The notes under the pieces: generated by a model | The model's input: the letters and a program-made list of their open reading frames with translations, nothing else | Databases searched by the model: none | Told to the model about the DNA's origin: nothing | Source: UBA1479 sp040218445 | GTDB lineage: Bacteria > Pseudomonadota > Alphaproteobacteria > Rhodospirillales > Casp-alpha2 | Assembly (NCBI GenBank): GCA_040218445.1 | Contig: JAVJRK010000009.1 | Span: 1 to 64,000 of the forward strand | Length of the DNA stretch: 64,000 nt | Direction: 5' to 3' | Translations under genes and position numbers: made by a program | In this document: piece by piece, positions 25,600-34,168 of the stretch | Position numbering within the stretch: position 1 is the stretch's first letter | Layout: every line of letters starts with the position of its first letter

Positions 25600-27264
25600 C
25601 TATCCCTTCTCACCCCCCATCGAGCTATCGAAATACAGGCGCAAGGTCACCGTGGTGCCCTGACCGACACGGCTTTGGATCGTCATCCGTCCCTTATGCA
25701 AATCGATCAGGGATTTTGAAATCGAAAGCCCCAGACCCCATCCCCGCTCGGACGTATAAGGGCTTTGAGAATCGCCCGTAAAAGGGGCGATGATCCGTGG
25801 CAGACGTTCCGGTTCGATCCCCACGCCCGTATCGGAAACCGAAAGCTCCAGGCTCTTTTCGCCGGCAGATGCCGTCACCCGCACGGTGCCGTTTTCGGGG
25901 GTGAACTTCACCGCATTAGACAAAAGATTAAGCAGGACCTGTTTGATCGCCCGCCGGTCGGCCTGCAATTCGGGCAGCGTTTCGGGGGCTTCCAATAAAA
26001 GCGCGACGGATTTCTCCGCCGCCCGTTCGCGCACCGTATGAAGAGATTCATTGATCAAACCTAAGACATCGATGGCGGCAATCTCCAACGACATCTTCCC
26101 GGCTTCGATGGCAGAGATATCCAATACATCATTAACCAGTTCCAGCAGATGTTTGGCGCTCGAATGGATATCGTTTGCATACTCCCTGTATTTCCCCGAT
26201 CCCGGCGGGCCGAAGTACTGATTATGGATGATGTCCGAAAAGCCAAGAATCGCGTTCAGCGGCGTCCGCAATTCGTGGCTCATCGCGGCCAGGAATTGTG
26301 ATTTTGCCCGGTTCGCCTGCTGGGCGGAATCCTTGGCCGCTTCGGCTTCCTTGCGCGCCTGCTCCAACAACGCGGTTGATCGTTCCGTCTCCAACTCGTA
26401 GCGCAGGTTGGCATAGATGATGAAAATTCCGACGGCGAACAACATCAATGCACCGCCGACATTTATCCAAAATAACTCTGACCGCTCGGGCCACCCACCC
26501 CGCGGCTGGGCTGCGATGGCCCAGGTTCCATTGACAAGATGCACGTCCAGAAAGACCGGATCATCACCAAGAACCTCGGCATCGCCCCAAAAGGCCTCCC
26601 CGCCCCGGCCTGTGCCGTCGCGGCCGATCAAGGCCAGATTATAGCGTTCGGCGTAGACCCATAGCTTGGCGGCCTGCACGAATGCCTCGAAGTCGATCAC
26701 CGTCGAGACAATGCCCCAAAGCCTCCCCACGTCCCTGCGTTCGGAAAGCCCCTGTTCGGGCGGAAGAAAGACAGGAAATCGCGCGACAATCCCCACACCG
26801 CCCTGCACCAGTTTCAGCGGCCCTGCGATGACGACAATGTTTTCCGTGACGGCCTTTTCCACCTGCGCCCATTGCAACGGGGTCTTGCGGTAATCCAGGC
26901 CCAAGGCCTTCTCGTTCCCCGCGACCGGATACACATGCGAGATAACCAAATCCCTGGCCAGGCCAATATTGCGCAAACGCCCGCCGGATGATTTGGCAAG
27001 ATCGGCGGCAACGGCTGAAAATTCGCCTTGGTCAAGATTCGGACGCGCCTTGACGTAACTGACCAGCCCCCGGACCAATTGCACATCCGCATTAAGCAGG
27101 CTTTCTATTCGGGCGCGGAGCGTACCCAATTCCTCGGCCGTTTCCAGGCGTGATTCCGTGGCGGTCGCGTGCAGGGCATAGCGTTCCACCAGGAACCCGC
27201 CCAACCCGCACGCGACGGCAAGGATTACGACCTTGATAATGGAGGTGACGTAGTGTGCGTGCAT
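25600..27264 (-). CDS. CHASE-domain sensor histidine kinase
   Basis: A 554-residue membrane sensor kinase. An N-terminal helix (about 8-28) and a second helix (about 285-305) flank an extracytoplasmic CHASE domain (RLRNIGLARDLVISHVYP and ALGLDYRKTP are typical). A short coiled-coil leads to the dimerisation domain with MSHELRTPLNAILGFSDII as the phospho-acceptor region, then ATPase boxes NLLSNAVKFTP, DTGVGIEPE and GWGLGLSIS. No response regulator is adjacent. It is divergent from an EmrAB-type efflux operon across 205 bases, but a functional link is unproven. Confidence 0.92.
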   Translation of the reverse strand: MHAHYVTSIIKVVILAVACGLGGFLVERYALHATATESRLETAEELGTLRARIESLLNADVQLVRGLVSYVKARPNLDQGEFSAVAADLAKSSGGRLRNIGLARDLVISHVYPVAGNEKALGLDYRKTPLQWAQVEKAVTENIVVIAGPLKLVQGGVGIVARFPVFLPPEQGLSERRDVGRLWGIVSTVIDFEAFVQAAKLWVYAERYNLALIGRDGTGRGGEAFWGDAEVLGDDPVFLDVHLVNGTWAIAAQPRGGWPERSELFWINVGGALMLFAVGIFIIYANLRYELETERSTALLEQARKEAEAAKDSAQQANRAKSQFLAAMSHELRTPLNAILGFSDIIHNQYFGPPGSGKYREYANDIHSSAKHLLELVNDVLDISAIEAGKMSLEIAAIDVLGLINESLHTVRERAAEKSVALLLEAPETLPELQADRRAIKQVLLNLLSNAVKFTPENGTVRVTASAGEKSLELSVSDTGVGIEPERLPRIIAPFTGDSQSPYTSERGWGLGLSISKSLIDLHKGRMTIQSRVGQGTTVTLRLYFDSSMGGEKG

Positions 27265-27409
27265 TGGCCTCGTCCAAGGACCATTCGTTACGAATATACA
27301 TAAGTCATCAAGGTCGGGAGCCGCAATTTTTGCACTGCACCTAAAAAAACAAATGTCTTTTCAGCACCAAATCTCCAAGCGATAAATTCATGATGATTGG
27401 CCTACTTCC

Positions 27410-27425
27410 CAATTGTATACAATTG
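27410..27425. promoter_or_regulatory. GntR-type operator upstream of the efflux operon
   Basis: CAATTGTATACAATTG is a perfect 16-base palindrome 45 bases upstream of the emrA-like start. The ATTGTATACAAT core recurs exactly at 55631-55642 in another promoter region. Core TTGTATACAA fits operators of the FCD subgroup of GntR regulators. No GntR gene is in the window. Confidence 0.6.
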
Positions 27426-27469
27426 CTGGTAAGTTTAAGGGCTGTCACCGAGGAGTAGAGGAACACCCC

Positions 27470-28633
27470 ATGCCGGATACCACGGATATTGATCCGAGGT
27501 CGGACGCCGATGCGTCGTCGTTAAAGGACACTGCCCAAGAAGACGCGCAGCGCCTAAAGGCCCGCAAACGCCGTTTCATGATCGCCCTTGTCATCGGCGT
27601 TCTGGGAAGTGCGTTCGGCGGCTGGGAAATTCACGACCGCATCACCAATATCCACGAAGTCGATGCCCGCATCGGCGGAGACTTGATCACCGTCTCGTCA
27701 CGAGTCGCCGGTTGGGTCACCTCGATCAGCGCATCCGAAGGCGACGACGTTCAGCCGGGCACGGTCTTGATGGCCATCGATTCCCGCGAGTCGGCCCTGA
27801 AAGTGCGAGAACTTGAAGCCCAGGTTGCCAGCATCCGCGCGGAAAAGAACCGCACCCTGGCCGAGAAGCATCTGGTCGACAAGGAAACGGCGTCAAAACT
27901 GAAATCCGAACAGGCCCGCCTGGCCTCGGCCCAGGTCACCGTGTCTTCCCTGCAACCGCAATTGGATCTGGCCCTGCGCGAACACGAGCGCGCAAAATCC
28001 TTGTTCCAGAAACGCGTCGTATCGCGCCGCCAATTGGACGTGGCGGAAACCGAACTGAAAAAGATCGAGCGCGAACACCGTATCGCCGTCGCCGATTTGC
28101 GTGCCGCCGAAGCCAAGCTTGCCGAAGTCGAGGCTGAACGCGAACGCCTGCTGGTTCTGGACAGCGCGGCCCTGGTCTTCGACCACAAGGTGCAGGAACT
28201 GCAGGCCAAACTTGAAGAACAACGCCTGGATCTTTCCGACCGCACCATTCGCAGCGCCATCAAAGGTGTCGTCGACAAGACCTTCATCGAAGTCGGCGAA
28301 TACGTCACGCCGGGACAGCGGCTGGCCTTGATCCATGACCCGGAAGTCATCTGGATCGACGCCAATATCAAGGAAACGGATATCCGCAAGACCAAGGTCG
28401 GTGATGCCGTCCAGGTTTCCGTCGATGCCTATCCGGATAAAAAATTCGAAGGCCGGGTCAAGGTCATCGGCAACGCCACCACCGCGGAATTCGCGCTGCT
28501 GCCAAGCCCCAATCCCAGCGGCAACTTCACCAAGATCACCCAGCGCCTGCCTGTGCGCATCGCCATCGAGCAGCAGAACCGTCTGTTGCGCCCGGGGATG
28601 ATGGTGGAAATAAAGATCGACGTTGACCAGTAA
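27470..28633 (+). CDS. HlyD/EmrA-family membrane fusion protein
   Basis: A 387-residue periplasmic adaptor of a tripartite efflux pump. It has one N-terminal membrane helix (about 43-60), a biotinyl-lipoyl half-motif (SRVAGWVTSISASEGDDVQ), a long alpha-helical hairpin (about 120-250) rich in Glu, Arg and Ala, and the second half-motif GVVDKTFIEVGEYVTPGQ followed by a beta-barrel. The start at 27470 has AGGA 7 bases upstream. It overlaps the MFS gene by 11 bases, so the two form an EmrA-EmrB pair. A GntR-type palindrome precedes it. Confidence 0.9.
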   Translation: MPDTTDIDPRSDADASSLKDTAQEDAQRLKARKRRFMIALVIGVLGSAFGGWEIHDRITNIHEVDARIGGDLITVSSRVAGWVTSISASEGDDVQPGTVLMAIDSRESALKVRELEAQVASIRAEKNRTLAEKHLVDKETASKLKSEQARLASAQVTVSSLQPQLDLALREHERAKSLFQKRVVSRRQLDVAETELKKIEREHRIAVADLRAAEAKLAEVEAERERLLVLDSAALVFDHKVQELQAKLEEQRLDLSDRTIRSAIKGVVDKTFIEVGEYVTPGQRLALIHDPEVIWIDANIKETDIRKTKVGDAVQVSVDAYPDKKFEGRVKVIGNATTAEFALLPSPNPSGNFTKITQRLPVRIAIEQQNRLLRPGMMVEIKIDVDQ

Positions 28634-30185
28634 CCCCGCCGCCGCGCCCGTAGACCCCCATTCCATCAGCGAATTCCGCCGCTGGTCCGTCACCCTGTCG
28701 GGCCTGCTGGGCGCGGTCTCTATGATCCTGTCGGCGACGGTCGTCAACGTCGCCGTGCCGTCGATCATGGGTGCCTACGGGATCGACCAGACGATCGCGC
28801 AATGGGCCTCCACGGCGTTCATCACGACCATGGTGGCGAGCCAGCTGATGAGTGTTTGGGTCGTCGCCCACCTGGGCCAGCGCAATGCCTACGCCATGAC
28901 CCTGGTGTTGTTCGCCGCGGGCGGATTCATCTGCACCGTGGCCCCCAACATGGACACCCTGATCGTCGGGCGGATCATGCAGGGAATTTCCGCCGGCGTG
29001 GTGCAGCCCCTGGTGCTGTCGACCATCATTTCCGTGTTCCCCCTGGAACGGCGCGGATTCGCCGTCAGCATGTATTCGGTCGGCGTGACCCTGGCGCCCA
29101 GCTTCGGGCCCGTGGTCGGCGGCGCCATTCTGGATGCCCTGACCTGGCGGCACATCTTCATCGTGCCCCTGCCGCTTGCCTTCATCGCCTTCCTGCTGGG
29201 CCTCAGCTTCATGCCCCAGGAACGGGAAAAAGGGGCCAAGCCGCCGTTCGATTGGACCGGCCTGGTACTCGTCGTCACCTTCTGCTTCAGCGTCATGAGC
29301 GGCCTTGCCAACGGCCAACGCTGGGGATGGCATTCCAACGAGGTCCTGGCACTGCTGGTCGGCGGCACGGCGGCCGGGATCGTCTTTCTGTGGCATCAGA
29401 TGCATTCGAAGAACCCGATGCTGGACGTCGGCCTGTTCAAGGACCCGTCCTTTGCCTCGGCCATGGTCATCGCCTTCCTGTTCGGGGCCGGCAATTTCGC
29501 CACCAACTACGCCATTCCCGTGTTCACCCAACAGGTGCAGGGCTTCACCGCCACGGCGGCGGGCATGGTGCTGGTCCCGGCAGGGATATTCCTGTTCCTG
29601 ATCACCCCCTTGGCCGGGCGTCTGAACGACCATGTATCGCCCCGCTATCCCATATCCGCGGGCGTGCTGATTTTCGTCATCGCGGCTTATTTCATCGCCA
29701 AATCCGACGTTAATACGGCCTTCTTCGTCATGGCGCTGTTCACCGTGCTGTCGCGTCTGGCGATCGGTCTGGTCATGCCCGCCATGGGGGCGGCAGCGAT
29801 CCGCGCCGTGCCCGAGCACAAGATCAACGCAGGCGCCGCGACCTACAACTTCGTGCGCCAACTGGGCGGCGCGTTCGGCACCCTGGTGTTCGTGGTCATC
29901 ACCGAACAACGCACGGCCTTTCATGCCGACGCCATGGTGGCGACCCAGACGTCGGGCAATCCGCTCAGCCGGGAATTCATCGAAAAGGTCGGCCGCGTGC
30001 TTGGCGAAAGCGGCCTGCCCGATACACAGCAGACGGCGGGGGCCCTCGATTTTCTTTCCAAGGTCATCCACGCCCAGGCAACGACCCTCGGATTTCAGGA
30101 CGCCTTCATCGTCTCGGCCGTGGTGTTCTCGACGGCCTTGGTCCCCGCCTGGATTTTGGGTCGCGCAACCAAACCGCGCAAATAG
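28623..30185 (+). CDS. DHA2-family MFS drug efflux transporter (EmrB-like)
   Basis: A 520-residue 14-helix major-facilitator transporter that works with the adaptor encoded just upstream. The DHA2 motif region is visible: ATVVNVAVPSIMGAYG in helix 1, WASTAFITTMVASQLMSVWV in helix 2, and the motif C-like GPVVGGAILDALTWRHIF. The start is a TTG inside the previous gene (11-base overlap), accepted because it keeps the normal cytoplasmic N terminus before helix 1. Substrate is not readable. Confidence 0.9.
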   Translation: MTSNPAAAPVDPHSISEFRRWSVTLSGLLGAVSMILSATVVNVAVPSIMGAYGIDQTIAQWASTAFITTMVASQLMSVWVVAHLGQRNAYAMTLVLFAAGGFICTVAPNMDTLIVGRIMQGISAGVVQPLVLSTIISVFPLERRGFAVSMYSVGVTLAPSFGPVVGGAILDALTWRHIFIVPLPLAFIAFLLGLSFMPQEREKGAKPPFDWTGLVLVVTFCFSVMSGLANGQRWGWHSNEVLALLVGGTAAGIVFLWHQMHSKNPMLDVGLFKDPSFASAMVIAFLFGAGNFATNYAIPVFTQQVQGFTATAAGMVLVPAGIFLFLITPLAGRLNDHVSPRYPISAGVLIFVIAAYFIAKSDVNTAFFVMALFTVLSRLAIGLVMPAMGAAAIRAVPEHKINAGAATYNFVRQLGGAFGTLVFVVITEQRTAFHADAMVATQTSGNPLSREFIEKVGRVLGESGLPDTQQTAGALDFLSKVIHAQATTLGFQDAFIVSAVVFSTALVPAWILGRATKPRK

Positions 30186-30254
30186 CCTGACCTTACTCGT
30201 CTTTTCATGATATAACCTGGGCCGCTGGATCAAAGCTGTTTTCAGGAACCCGCC

Positions 30255-31409
30255 ATGCCGGATACGTCGCCGGATACCATGGAAACCCACCGCCAACGCA
30301 CCCTTTCCGATAGCGAAAGGCTATCCTGGCTGCGCCTGATCCGTTCATCCAACGTCGGCCCCGGAACGTTCTTTCGCCTGCTGGATAAGTTCGGTGGCGC
30401 CAAGGAAGCCCTGGACGCCCTGCCCGATCTCGCACGCCAGGGCGGCGGCGCCCGGCCCTTGCGTATTGCCAGCCTTGCCCTGGTTGAACAGGAACTGGTG
30501 GCCGCCCAGTGCATCGGCGCCACCCCCGTGGCCTGGGGAGAGCCCGCCTATCCCCCGCTTTTAGCCCATATCCACGATCCACCGCCGATCATTTATGCAC
30601 GGGGCAGGTTGGATTTGATGGTCAAGAAATCGATCGGCGTCGTCGGGGCCCGTAATGCCTCGATCAACGGCTGCCGGTTCGCCCGGAAACTGGCATCCGA
30701 TCTGGGGGTGGGCGGGCTGATGGTGGCTTCTGGCATGGCCCGCGGCATTGATGCAGCCGCCCATGAAGGTGCCCTGGCAAGCGGTACGGCCGCCGTTCTT
30801 GGCGGCGGTGTCGATGTTCCCTATCCGGCCGAAAACAAGTCCCTTTATGAGAAACTGGCCGATACGGGCGTACTGATTTCTGAGACACCGCCGGGCACCA
30901 AACCCCTGGCCCGTCATTTCCCCCGGCGCAACCGGATCATTTCGGGCATGGCGCGGGGTGTCGTCGTGGTCGAAGCCAGCCCCCGTTCGGGCTCGCTGAT
31001 CACGGCCCGGCTGGCCCTGGAACAGGGGCGCGAGGTCTTCGCCGTGCCGGGGGCAGCGATGGACCCACGCGCCCGCGGAACCAATCATTTGATCCGGCAA
31101 GGGGCGACGCTGACAGAAAGTGCAGACGATGTCTTTGCCGTTCTGGACGAACAATTTCGCCCACCGACACAAGAAATACATGATATAAATCATCAGGTTA
31201 CACACGGACTGTCGGACAGAGACGAGATCGACAGCGCCCGCGAAAACATCATCAACGCCTTGGGTCCAACACCGACGACTGTTGACGAACTGGTCCGCGT
31301 TTGCCAATTCTCCACAGCCGTGGTGTCGACGGTTTTGCTTGAACTTGAACTGGCAGGACGGTTAGAGAGGCACCCCGGCAGCAGAGTAGCGCTGCTCATG
31401 GACCAGTAA
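30255..31409 (+). CDS. dprA: DNA-processing protein DprA
   Basis: A 384-residue DprA/Smf protein, which loads RecA on incoming single-stranded DNA during transformation. An N-terminal SAM-like region (about 20-85) precedes the Rossmann-like DprA domain, with GVVGARNASINGCRFARKLA, SGMARGIDAAAH and AVLGGGVDVPYP; a winged-helix C-terminal domain (about 320-384) follows. Length fits the longer proteobacterial form. It starts the dprA-topA-rnr cluster common in alphaproteobacteria. Confidence 0.93.
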   Translation: MPDTSPDTMETHRQRTLSDSERLSWLRLIRSSNVGPGTFFRLLDKFGGAKEALDALPDLARQGGGARPLRIASLALVEQELVAAQCIGATPVAWGEPAYPPLLAHIHDPPPIIYARGRLDLMVKKSIGVVGARNASINGCRFARKLASDLGVGGLMVASGMARGIDAAAHEGALASGTAAVLGGGVDVPYPAENKSLYEKLADTGVLISETPPGTKPLARHFPRRNRIISGMARGVVVVEASPRSGSLITARLALEQGREVFAVPGAAMDPRARGTNHLIRQGATLTESADDVFAVLDEQFRPPTQEIHDINHQVTHGLSDRDEIDSARENIINALGPTPTTVDELVRVCQFSTAVVSTVLLELELAGRLERHPGSRVALLMDQ

Positions 31410-31459
31410 GCCGGCCCGGGCAACGCCCCACAGGCCGGCCGAGAAAAGGCAAGTCTTGC

Positions 31460-34147
31460 ATGACCGACGTCGTCGTCGTTGAAAGCCCGGCCAAGGCAAA
31501 AACGATCAACAAGTACCTGGGTCCCGGATATACGGTTCTGGCCAGCTATGGCCATATCCGCGATCTGCCGTCCAAGGATGGATCGGTGCGCCCCGATGCC
31601 GACTTCGAGATGGACTGGGAAGTCGATGCCCGGTCCGAGAAGCACATCAAGGCCATAGCCGATGCCGTCAAAGGTGCCGGCAAACTGTATCTCGCGACCG
31701 ACCCCGACCGCGAAGGCGAAGCCATTTCCTGGCACGTCCGTGAGGTCTTGGGGGACAAGAAGCTCCTTGACGGGGTCGACGTCAAACGTGTGGTGTTCAA
31801 CGAAATCACCAAGGACGCGGTGCAGGATGCCTTCAACCATCCCCGCGAATTGGACCGTGAACTGGTCGATGCCTATCTGGCCCGCCGCGCCCTGGACTAT
31901 CTGGTCGGCTTCACCCTGTCGCCGGTGCTGTGGCGTAAGCTGCCGGGCTCCCGCTCGGCCGGGCGCGTCCAATCAGTCGCCCTACGCCTGATCTGCGAAC
32001 GCGAATCCGAGATCGAGATTTTCCGCAAACAGGAATTCTGGTCCATCAAGGGAACCTTCGCGGCCGAAGGCGGGCACAAGCTTTCCGCCCAGTTGACCCA
32101 TCTTGACGGCCAGAAACTGGGCAAGATGGATATCGGTTCGGAAGAAGCCGCCCAGCGCGCCAAGAAAACGGTCGAAGCCGGCAACTTCTCGGTCGCCGAT
32201 GTCCAACGCAAACAGACCCGCCGCAATCCGGCACCGCCGTTCACCACCTCGACCCTACAGCAGGAAGCGGCGCGGAAGATTTATTTCGCCACCAAGCGGA
32301 CCATGCAGGTCGCCCAGCGCCTTTATGAAGGCATCAACCTGGGCGGCGAGACGGTCGGCCTGATCACCTATATGCGGACGGACGGCGTGACCATGGCGAA
32401 CGAAGCCGTCAACGCCTGCCGCGATCACATCAAGGATTCCTACGGCGCACCCTATCTGCCGGACCAGCCGCGCATCTATAAAAGCAAGGCCAAGAACGCC
32501 CAGGAAGCCCACGAAGCGATCCGCCCGACGGACATCAGCCGCCGCCCGGAAGACCTGGTCGCCTATCTGGATGACGATCAAAAGAAACTTTACGACCTGA
32601 TCTGGAAACGGACGGTCGCAAGCCAGATGGAAAGCGCCGTCCTGGATCAGGTTGCGGTCGATATCGCCGCCGCCGACAATTCGGCCGTACTGCGTGCCAC
32701 GGGGTCGGTCATTGCCTTCGACGGCTTTCTAAAAGTCTATCAGGAAGGCAAGGACGAACAGGACACGTCCGATGGCGATGACGACAGCAAGCTGCGTATC
32801 CTGCCCGACGTCAAGGAAGGCGAGCATCTGGCCCGCCAGGAAGTGAACGCCGAACAGCATTTCACCCAGCCGCCGCCGCGCTATACGGAAGCCAGCCTGG
32901 TCAAACGGCTGGAAGAATTGGGCATCGGCCGCCCGTCGACCTATGCCTCGATCATTTCGGTCCTGCAGGATCGTAATTATGTGAAACTGGAAAGCCGCCG
33001 GTTCGAACCCGAAGACCGGGGACGGCTGGTCACCGCGTTCCTGTCCAGCTTCTTCGAACGCTACGTGGAATACGGTTTCACCGCGGAACTGGAAGAACGG
33101 CTCGACGATATCTCGGGCGGGCGCCGCGAATGGAAACAGGTCCTGCGCGATTTCTGGCAGGCCTTTTCACAGTCCGTCGATGGCACCAAGGAATTGCGCG
33201 TTCGCGAGGTCCTGGATGCGCTAGACGAATTGCTCGGCCCGCATTTCTTCCCGCCGCGCGAAGACGGCCGCGACCCACGCAAATGCCCGACCTGCGCCGA
33301 CGGACGCCTGGGGCTTAAACTGGGTAAGTTCGGCGCCTTCATCGGATGCGCCAATTATCCCGAATGCAAACACACACAGGCCCTGGCCGTTCCCAATGGC
33401 GACGGCGCAGACGGCGACGCGGAACCGGAAGTCTATCCCCGCCTGCTGGGCAATGATCCGGATACGGGGCTTCCCGTGACCGTGCGCAAGGGCCCTTACG
33501 GCGCCTATGTGCAGTTGGGAGATGCCGAAGAAGACGGGTCCAAGCCGAAGCGTGCATCCCTGCCCAAGGGCATGAGCCCGGCAACCATCGATTTGGAAAC
33601 GGCGCTGGGGCTTCTGTCCCTGCCGCGCGATGTCGGCATTCATCCGGAAACAGGCGACATGATCACCGCCGGCCTGGGCCGGTTCGGCCCGTTCATCAAG
33701 CTGGGCGGAACCTATGTCTCGCTGAAGGGCGACGACGACGTTCTGACCATCGGCCTGAACCGCGCCGTATCGCTTTTGGCGGATAAGCCGCGCAAGGATC
33801 CACCCAAGGAATTGGGCGCACATCCGGCCAACAAAAAACCCGTGATGCTGAAGGCCGGCCGATGGGGGCCCTTCGTTCAGCACGGCAAAATGATGGCTTC
33901 CCTGCCCAAGGACATGGACAAGGAAACCGTGACCCTGGAAGTGGCCGTGGAATTACTGAACGCCAAGGCAGCCAAGGACGGCAAGAAGGTGCCTGTGAAA
34001 AAGGCCCCCGCCAAGAAACCGGCGGCCAAGAAAAAGACCGCCAAGAAACCGGCCGCGAAGAAGTCCACCGCCAAAAAAACCACTGCGAAGAAAAAAACAG
34101 CCAAGAAGACCGATGCGGACGGCGATGCGACGCCGTCCACCTCTTGA
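31460..34147 (+). CDS. topA: DNA topoisomerase I
   Basis: An 895-residue type IA topoisomerase relaxing negative supercoils. The Toprim domain opens with VVVESPAKAKTINKYLG and has DPDREGEAISWH; the catalytic tyrosine lies in GLITYMRTDG (near residue 305). A C-terminal zinc-finger-type repeat region follows (KCPTCADGRLGLK, with C-x-x-C pairs), and several further topoisomerase C-terminal repeats. The last 50 residues are a lysine/alanine/proline tail of repeated KKPAAKK-like units, similar to histone-H1-like DNA-binding tails. Confidence 0.96.
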   Translation: MTDVVVVESPAKAKTINKYLGPGYTVLASYGHIRDLPSKDGSVRPDADFEMDWEVDARSEKHIKAIADAVKGAGKLYLATDPDREGEAISWHVREVLGDKKLLDGVDVKRVVFNEITKDAVQDAFNHPRELDRELVDAYLARRALDYLVGFTLSPVLWRKLPGSRSAGRVQSVALRLICERESEIEIFRKQEFWSIKGTFAAEGGHKLSAQLTHLDGQKLGKMDIGSEEAAQRAKKTVEAGNFSVADVQRKQTRRNPAPPFTTSTLQQEAARKIYFATKRTMQVAQRLYEGINLGGETVGLITYMRTDGVTMANEAVNACRDHIKDSYGAPYLPDQPRIYKSKAKNAQEAHEAIRPTDISRRPEDLVAYLDDDQKKLYDLIWKRTVASQMESAVLDQVAVDIAAADNSAVLRATGSVIAFDGFLKVYQEGKDEQDTSDGDDDSKLRILPDVKEGEHLARQEVNAEQHFTQPPPRYTEASLVKRLEELGIGRPSTYASIISVLQDRNYVKLESRRFEPEDRGRLVTAFLSSFFERYVEYGFTAELEERLDDISGGRREWKQVLRDFWQAFSQSVDGTKELRVREVLDALDELLGPHFFPPREDGRDPRKCPTCADGRLGLKLGKFGAFIGCANYPECKHTQALAVPNGDGADGDAEPEVYPRLLGNDPDTGLPVTVRKGPYGAYVQLGDAEEDGSKPKRASLPKGMSPATIDLETALGLLSLPRDVGIHPETGDMITAGLGRFGPFIKLGGTYVSLKGDDDVLTIGLNRAVSLLADKPRKDPPKELGAHPANKKPVMLKAGRWGPFVQHGKMMASLPKDMDKETVTLEVAVELLNAKAAKDGKKVPVKKAPAKKPAAKKKTAKKPAAKKSTAKKTTAKKKTAKKTDADGDATPSTS

Positions 34148-34168
34148 CGCCTGACCCGGGGCAGTCAC

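Noticed and set aside
28536..30296. 586-codon minus-strand frame over the MFS transporter
   Set aside because: Product is His/Gly/Asp-rich with no recognisable fold, whereas the plus strand encodes a clean 14-helix transporter.
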